From assembly GCF_000003815.2 (NCBI RefSeq), contig NC_049992.1, positions 7,110,344 to 7,174,343 on the forward strand: DNA of 64,000 nt, in the 5' to 3' direction. The stretch comes from Branchiostoma floridae (Eukaryota > Chordata > Leptocardii > Amphioxiformes > Branchiostomatidae). Shown piece after piece: positions 58,150 through 64,000 of the stretch. The notes beneath the pieces are model-generated. The model was not told the DNA's origin. It saw only the letters and a program-made list of their open reading frames with translations, and did no database searches. A program made the position numbers and the translations under genes. How positions within the stretch are numbered: position 1 is the stretch's first letter; each line of letters starts with the position of its first letter.

Positions 58150-59391
58150 AGGTGCGGTGTTCATTGGGTCTTCTTTATACAGCACTGAAGATTTACTTGT
58201 GCATTGCCTGTCACTCAGGCTGTCCATGAGCTGGGTTGTACAGGACGTGAGATGTGCTGTCCTTACTCACAAGCTGTCCATTAGCTGGGTTGTACAGGAC
58301 ATGAGATGTGCTGTCCTTACTCTCAGGCTGTCCATTAGCTGGGTTGTACAGGACATGAGAAGTGCTGTCCTTACTCTCAGGCTGTCCTTGAGCTGGGTTG
58401 TACAAGACGTGAAATGTGCTGTGCTCTTCTGGATCAGTGTGCTGTGATTCATTGTTGTAGATCCTGCTTGCACATGGAATCTTGTTTTCTTCCTCCATTC
58501 CGTAAGGACCTTTGCCGTCACTTGTTGATGGGTTGCCATTTTCCTCTACCTTGTCTTCACATTCTGGCTCTATGCCGACATCATTTGGCAGTGACTGGTC
58601 TTCTGATTGGGCAACTGGCTGCTTGATGATCGTTGCCTGTTGGTCAGTGTCTGTATTGAATGAACGGCGGTTATACCGGCTATATAGATACAGAAACTGG
58701 TGTGTTACGCCAAAGGGCGGTTATACTGGCTATATAGATACTGATACAGAAGCTGGTGTGTTACGCCGAACAGCGGTTATACCGGCTATATAGATACAGA
58801 TACAGAAGCTGATGTGTTATGCCGAAGGGCGATTATACTGGCTATTTAGATACAGATACAGAAGCTGATGTGTTACGCTGAACGGCGGTTATACCGGCTA
58901 TATAGATACAGATACAGATACAGATTGTGCCTACCTAGACTGGAGATTCTGTTGTCCGCAAGGTTGAGGATATGTACCAATGACAGACCTCGGAAAGCCC
59001 CAGGTTGGATTGCTGAAACGTTAGACGTTTGGATACGCAGATGTTGGAGGCTTGAGACATTTGGAAAAGACTGCTCCAAGATCGTAGAGGAGCGGAGATG
59101 CCTGATGTAGATTACTCGCGTTTCGTTGGAGAAACCAGTTGGTATGGTATCAATACAATGGACAAAGCTGTAATTAGTACCGCCATGTCCAGTCCATTTG
59201 CAAGGAGATGACTTCTTCCCATTGTCGTTATATTGTGGACAGTGACAAGCAAATGTTCGTGCTCGAGGTTTGAATACCGGTACATCTCTATTTGGATAAC
59301 AGCTATCTGGGCACCGATGAAATGCTGCAAGCACAAAGTGTAGGTGACTGAAGGCCAGCAGTAGCAAGAGCGGTGCCTTGCTTCGTGGCAT
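58150..59391 (-). pseudogene. Gene B: LRR receptor paralogue with the middle lost
   Basis: Exon 1 (59391-58935) is intact: ATG, signal peptide (MPRSKAPLLLLLAFSHL), CPDSC cap and LRRs to DNRISSL, ending at the same phase-1 donor as gene A (CTAG|GTAGGC). The 3' part of exon 2 is also present (about 58661-58211: TDQQATIIKQPVAQSEDQ, MEEENK, then four LYNPAxGQ repeats) and stops right after the last repeat. Everything between, including the remaining LRRs, the C-terminal cap and the membrane span, is missing and replaced by a minisatellite (58662-58925). The exon 2 frame meets a stop inside that array, and no acceptor is evident. A secreted exon-1 product is conceivable but unsupported. Confidence 0.8.
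58662..58925. repeat. 56-bp minisatellite at the gene B deletion site
   Basis: Units start at 58662 (50 bp), 58712, 58768, 58824 (56 bp each) and 58880 (partial), with the core CGGTTATACCGGCTATATAG followed by ATACAGATACAG and a TGTGTTACGC segment. GGTTATACC is palindromic-like within each unit. The array runs directly up to the gene B exon 1 donor (58935) on one side and into the exon 2 tail-coding part on the other. Confidence 0.9.
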
Positions 59392-59607
59392 TCTGGTAAC
59401 TGATAAAGTGTTCCTCTGATCACGGATTTCTTCTTGCATCATTTCAATCAAGGGCTGCCTGAATATTCATTTGAACATCTGCCTACGTGTATATTTTTTT
59501 CAGAAGTAAATTGATGAGAAATTTGCAATGTTTATTATGTTTGAGAAAGTTTGCATTCAGTTGCGTTTTGAAACATCATTGGATATGGGGAAAAGAGCTC
59601 CTACGCG

Positions 59608-59849
59608 CATGCCTCCTATCAATTAAGGATTGGCTGAATAAGAATATACTGTATTTTCCTATGTATTAGAGTGATGCAACTTCCAATTCAGTTTTTTTTA
59701 ATATCATGAATGTCATCATGACATACAGAACTTTTCCACCAAGATGAACATGGTGGCAAACTATTTCATGGTGGCAAACTATTTCAGAATGATTCATAAC
59801 ATTTACTTTTGGCAATATGTATGACCAGTCCTTAATTGATAGGAGCATG
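59608..59849. repeat. Inverted repeat, about 242 bp, MITE-like
   Basis: CCTCCTATCAATTAAGGATT on the left is matched, inverted with a few changes, by GTCCTTAATTGATAGGAG on the right, bordered by CATG on both sides. The interior contains a duplicated ATGGTGGCAAACTATTTCA. It lies upstream of gene B. No target duplication was established. Confidence 0.65.
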
Positions 59850-61307
59850 TGGCTACTTTTACTTTTATGTACTTAAACTATGTAGAGGCTCTTTCTGTTT
59901 TGCTGCCCTCTGGACATAATCATAGTATCATACAGTAAGTATTGTTATCTACAACCTTATGGACCTAAGCTTGTGCTGCCACTCTTAGCATCACTCATGA
60001 ATATATGACTGTGGGATTACATTAAGTTGAAGACATTCATCAGTCAGTGACTCCAAGTGGATTCAATTCATTTAATTGCCACATATTGTAAGAGAAGAGC
60101 AGAGACATTCAAGTTCTCTTAGTCATAGAATGGTTAAAGATTTAACATTTACAGGAATGAACCATAGGACACAAACCACCTTAAAGAAATCACAGCATTT
60201 CCAGTGTGGGCTAAGGCTAAGAAAGCAAACCTCTGCTTGGAGGGTAGCTACACATATTTGTACATGTAATTGGCCCCTGCTAGCGAGAGATTGTACAGCA
60301 CTGGCTAACATTGGCATTAACAACAGCTGAAATAGGCTGTGCCACTATTGTCACTATCACTCGTTCAAGATTGGGTGTCGTCTGTTCTTCTGTATTACAT
60401 TAAAATACTACTCACCTCACCGGTCCCATAGCCTCACCGGCCGTAGGGGCAGTAAGGTGCTACATGTACTACTATGGTGCCCAAAATCACATTGTTGCAA
60501 TGGAACTTACATGTAAAAGACTGTAATATCTCAAAATTGAAACAAATCCATCAAAAGGATCTTCTCAATGAGTTCTAACACACAAACAGAAACAGTACCC
60601 TGTCACAGGTGTACCTCCTTCCTAGTGGTTATAGCTTTTAAAAGCTGCTTGCAATGTAGATTAAAACAAGGTTTAAGCTCCTTGATTAGAATTAATAAAG
60701 GCAATTGTATTATTAATACTTATTAGTACTATTTACAGTCTTCATACAAGTCTTTTCTTGGCCTCTATGTAAGTCTTAACAATGCAGTAGTTATTTTTTA
60801 ATGCATCTCTCTTATTTCTAAGTAGTTGAATAACAATTTGTGACAGACTGATCATGAGTCAAACTATCTTCTAACACAGAAATTTGGACAAACTGAATCC
60901 TATTAATCACTATATGCTCTCTGCTAAGAAAAGGAAGATTAAGCAACTTGAACTGACATGACAACTTGGATTGACATGTTAGTACTGTAAACTGACTTAC
61001 TTGTGCTGAGATCAGACTTCATGGTAGGAGGAGAAAGGGTCTGAGACAACTTTACATTCTACAGGTTTGTCCTAAGATTATCAGTTTGTTGAAAGTTTTA
61101 CATGTTTTGCAGATTCAAGTTGCATATTAAAGTCATCTTCTTTAATTTCTGATATCTATATTTTTCACAATAGGAGATATTTTATCTTCTGGCCAATATG
61201 TTATATAAAGCTGTTCTTTTAGTGACTCAGCTAGACTTTACAGGGTCTCTATTGGCTCTTTGGAAGGTGCAGTGTCCATTGGGTCTTCTTTGTTCAGCAC
61301 TGAAGAT
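59850..61307. other. Intergenic sequence between genes B and C
   Basis: Nothing coding recognised. Part of it (60540-60960) is related to the region upstream of gene A. The stretch nearest 61307 is the 3' flank of gene C; its translation in another frame preserves the C-terminus seen in gene A (see findings). Confidence 0.5.
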
Positions 61308-63250
61308 TTACCGGTGCATTGCCTGACACTCAGACTGTCCATGAGCTGGGTTGTACAGGATGTGAGATGTTCTCTCAAACTGTCCATGAGCTGGGTTGTA
61401 CAGGGCGTGAGATGTGCTGTCCTTACTCTCAGGCTGTCCATGAGCTGGGTTGTACAGGACCTGAGATGTGCTGTCCTTACTCTCAGGCTGTCCATGAGCT
61501 GGGTTGTACAGGACCTGAGATGTGCTGTCCTTACTCTCAGGCTGTCCATGAGCTGGGTTGTACAGGACCTGAGATGTGCTGTCCTTCCCCTCAGGCTGTC
61601 CATGAGCTGGGTTGTACAGGATGTGAGATGTGCTGTCCTTACTCTCAGGCTGTCCTTGAGCTGGGTTGTACAGGACCTGAGATGTGCTATCCTTACTCTC
61701 AGGCTGTCCATGAGCTGAGTTGTACAGGACCTGAGATGTGCTCTCAAGCTGTCCATGAGCGGGGTTGTACAGGACATGAGATGTGCTGTCCTTACGCTCA
61801 GGCAGTCCATGGGCTGGGTTCTGCTCTTCAGAAACAGTGGGCTTTGATCCGTTGTCATAGATCCTGCTTGCGCTTGGAATCTCGTTTTCTTCCTCCATTC
61901 CGTAAGGACCTTTGCCTTCACTTGTTGACATAATGCCATTTTCTACGCCTGTGTCCTCATATTCATTATCAGGCTCTATGTCATCATCTTCAGGCAGTAG
62001 TTGGCCAACTGGTTGTTTGACGATTGTTGCCTGTTGGTCAGTGCCATTGTCCAGTGGTGTAGAATCTGGTTCTGTATTGTCTGTGGCAGGACAGCTTACT
62101 GCATACAGGGGGATTTTAAAGACGTCATTTTGCCTTGGATCATCTTTGTAGGCAACTGCATATGGCTTGATCTCTGGCTCTTCGTCTTCTTCATCGTAGA
62201 CTTCTGCATACGGCTTGATGTTTGGTCCGTCATCTTTGTCATAGGCCACTGCATATGGCTGGATGGTGTTGTCCTCTGATGCCTGCTGGTTTAGGGCAGG
62301 GTTCGCTCGGCTGTCAGTTGCTGAGTTGTCAGATGCTTGCCCTTCAGCGGGGTTAGAGTAGACCACTGCATAGGGCTGGATCTTCTGGCTTCCTTCTGCT
62401 TCTGAGGATGCAGCTTCATCATCAGTTCCGGTTGGTGCATCGTGATCAGCCCGACCTGTCTCAGGCCAGCGCTTATAGATGAGGAGGACACTTACTGTTG
62501 TTAACATGAGGAGGAGGGGCACAACAACAGCACCAGCCATGGCCAGTATGTAGGTGCTGTTGTCATTCTTGTTGGTGGTTGGGTCTCCCCCAGGAAGAAT
62601 GACATAGTCCATCTCTGTTGTATGCTGAGACACTGACATGTCATTCATGGATGTCAACTCTGTGTAGACCTTGGCAGGAATGGTATTGTTGTACAGATAG
62701 GTGGTGATGGTTTTAGGAACTGCCTCCTTCTTCCTCGAGTTAGCTGCTGTGATTGACATCTCACTGTGTGCCATGAACTCATCAGTTGCCTCTTGAGGCC
62801 TGTCTCCATTTGTCTGGCAGCCATTTTTTCTGATGCGGTACAGAGCAGTTCCGTTGAGTTTGGGAGGCGATGCACAACTCAGGATGAGGCGATCAGAGAT
62901 TAACTTAGTAATGTGTGGTTTTTGAAGGTTGCAGATGAACCACATTAGATTCTCGTCACATTGCAGCTTGTTTCCTAAGATTGACAGGCGGAGAAGACCT
63001 TTTCTCTCAGTCACAAGACGTGTGACGTCGCGGTCGATAGTAGAGATGCGATTGTCTCGTAGGTCGGTAAAGAACAATGCTGTAGGCTGCAAGAGTGCAT
63101 CGACAGGCACAGTAGTCAGTTGGTTGTTGGATAAGTGCAGAAAGAACAGCTTATGCAGGCCACGGAAGGCATGCTTTGATACGACCGAGATCTCGTTCTT
63201 GTCAAGGAACAAGTGCTGAAGTCCTTCAAGCCAAAGAAAAACATCAGAAT
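61308..63250 (-). CDS. Gene C: LRR transmembrane receptor, long second exon (partial gene)
   Basis: The exon starts at acceptor TTTACCTGCAG (63251-63256 side) with the same phase as gene A and runs to a TAA at 61308. It encodes LRRs (LQHLFLDKNEISVVSKHAF and the next), a better-preserved C-terminal cap than A (LQCDENLMWFICNL ... LSCASPP ... KNGCQ), a membrane span (YILAMAGAVVVPLLLMLTTV, then KRW), and a long cytoplasmic tail. The tail has several PYAxxY motifs and nine tandem 18-residue LYNPAHGQ repeats. Exon 1, with the signal peptide and first LRRs, should lie just beyond 64,000: the intron matches that of gene A and would need about 370 more bases. The stop is premature relative to A. Confidence 0.83.
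61330..61822 (-). repeat. 54-bp coding minisatellite in gene C
   Basis: Nine tandem units, mostly 54 bp (two shortened to 45 bp), each encoding SKDSTSQVLYNPAHGQPE or a variant. Indels are multiples of three, keeping the frame. Antisense open frames of 152 and 204 codons over the array are by-products of the periodic structure. Homologous arrays have three units in gene A and four in gene B. Confidence 0.92.
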
Positions 63251-63266
63251 CTGCAGGTAAAGGTAG

Positions 63267-63486
63267 ATGCATTGATGAGGGTTATAAGACATCCAGGTGA
63301 TAAGATATGCCAAAAAGCAGTTATTTAAGCAACTGGATATGATTTTGGAAACGATCAGATGTTTCAGAACTGGATATGATTTTGGAAATGGTCAGACATT
63401 TCAGACAGCCATACGGTGTCTTTCCGATGGCTGTCCGAAAGGTCTGACCATTGCCCAAATCATATCCAGTTGCTTTTTGGTGTAAG
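63267..63486. mobile_element. Palindromic insertion in the gene C intron
   Basis: The intron of gene A continues directly from GCAGGTAAAG into GATAGTTTATGA, whereas in gene C about 220 bp intervene, flanked by AAGGTAGAT and AAGGGTAGAT, which looks like a 9-10 bp target duplication. The insert holds inverted arms of CCAAAAAGCAGTT and ACTGGATATGATTTTGG. One arm family member is at 41140. The outermost left 30 bp do not match the right end, so the exact tips are uncertain. Confidence 0.7.
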
Positions 63487-64000
63487 GGTAGATAGTTTAT
63501 AAATGAAAAAAGCAGGAATTATGACAGGGGACAAACTTCTAAAACGTTGGACTTTATCATCCATGTGGATTATTTGGAGATGGTTTTTTTATCACCTTTT
63601 TGTTTTTTATAAATTTACCACATGGAATGAAAGTTCATCAAGACCTCCCTACAACCCCACAAAGATATATGGTGCTCCATAACTTTTTCAGTTTTTTTCT
63701 GACTCAAACCAATTGCTCCAAAACTAATAATACTCCTACTCGTTGTTGTTGATATTCATGTTAGAATAGATTGTCTTCAGACAAATCAAGTCACATTGCA
63801 GGTCGCATGCAGGAAATGATCGTGACTCTAGTTCCAAGTAATATTCATCAATGTTCATATGCATCTCTTTTAGCAGTACTAGAGTGAGGAAACTTGCAAT
63901 GCCCATACCTATATTCTTCAAGGAATCTTCGAAAAACACTCATCCTAAACCTTAATTGGTACTGGTAAATCTTTATACATCTTCTTCTTCTTATCTATAT
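63487..64000 (-). other. Gene C first intron, remaining part within the window
   Basis: Homologous along its length to the gene A intron (49911-50360), for example TAGATAGTTTATAAATG and CAAATCAAGTCACATTGCA. This supports common ancestry by tandem duplication and predicts exon 1 just outside the window. No additional exon is seen. Confidence 0.75.

Noticed and set aside
61260-61933. Antisense open frames of 152 and 204 codons across the gene C repeat array
   Set aside because: They are a by-product of a 54-bp (frame-preserving) minisatellite on the sense strand. The sense frame has a signal, LRRs and a membrane span around it; the antisense frames have nothing outside the array.
1-64000. CRISPR array, operon or other prokaryotic system
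   Set aside because: The repeats are tandem without regular unique spacers, genes have introns and signal peptides, and no prokaryotic gene arrangement is present.

Overview
The window looks like amphioxus (Branchiostoma) genomic DNA. The evidence is intron-exon structure, chordate-type Eph receptor exons, a family of leucine-rich-repeat (LRR) transmembrane receptors in tandem, and many short non-autonomous transposons together with a tyrosine-recombinase retrotransposon. The species is an inference. Most of the sequence is intronic or intergenic, and most open frames in it are chance.

Positions 1-39,000 carry part of an Eph receptor tyrosine kinase gene on the + strand. One cysteine-rich exon (5198-5353) is followed by a 32.7 kb intron, then two exons that together make the first fibronectin III domain (38045-38226 and 38806-38953). 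Phases match at both joins. The ligand-binding domain must lie to the left. The second FN3, membrane span, kinase and SAM parts are not seen, so they should lie to the right of 64,000 unless they are lost or misassembled.

The large Eph intron is packed with repeats: a MULE-like foldback element (3442-4229), two copies of a TA-flanked palindromic MITE (4691-4911 and 37561-37778), a 2.6 kb palindrome (6752-9347), two hAT-type MITEs with exact 8-bp target duplications (15365-15704 and 23481-23696), a tRNA-type SINE (16200-16343), a broken LINE with an assembly gap (20944-22330), a 1.1 kb piggyBac-like element with TTAA ends (28438-29538), and several tandem arrays. From 39 to 48 kb there are two more tRNA-type SINEs, a further MITE and duplicated segments, with no convincing exon.

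From 48 to 64 kb lies a tandem family of LRR single-pass receptors on the - strand. Gene A (48267-51183) is a complete two-exon gene. Gene B (58150-59391) keeps exon 1 and the 3' end of exon 2, but its middle is replaced by a minisatellite, so it is probably a pseudogene. Gene C (61308-63250, continuing beyond the window) has its long second exon here. Their cytoplasmic tails carry tyrosine-containing repeats (3, 4 and 9 copies in A, B and C), encoded by a 54-bp minisatellite. A 13-nt indel shared by B and C against A moves the old C-terminus out of frame.

Between A and B sits a nearly intact Ngaro-type (DIRS order) retrotransposon, 52458-57942, with A1 / B1-A2-B2 split direct repeats, a Gag-like ORF, RT-RNase H, and a tyrosine recombinase with a complete catalytic set. 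A1 and A2 appear identical, so the insertion looks young. Its three coding blocks are joined in unusual ways: a lone in-frame UGA between the first two, and a recombinase frame with no early ATG that overlaps the RT frame.
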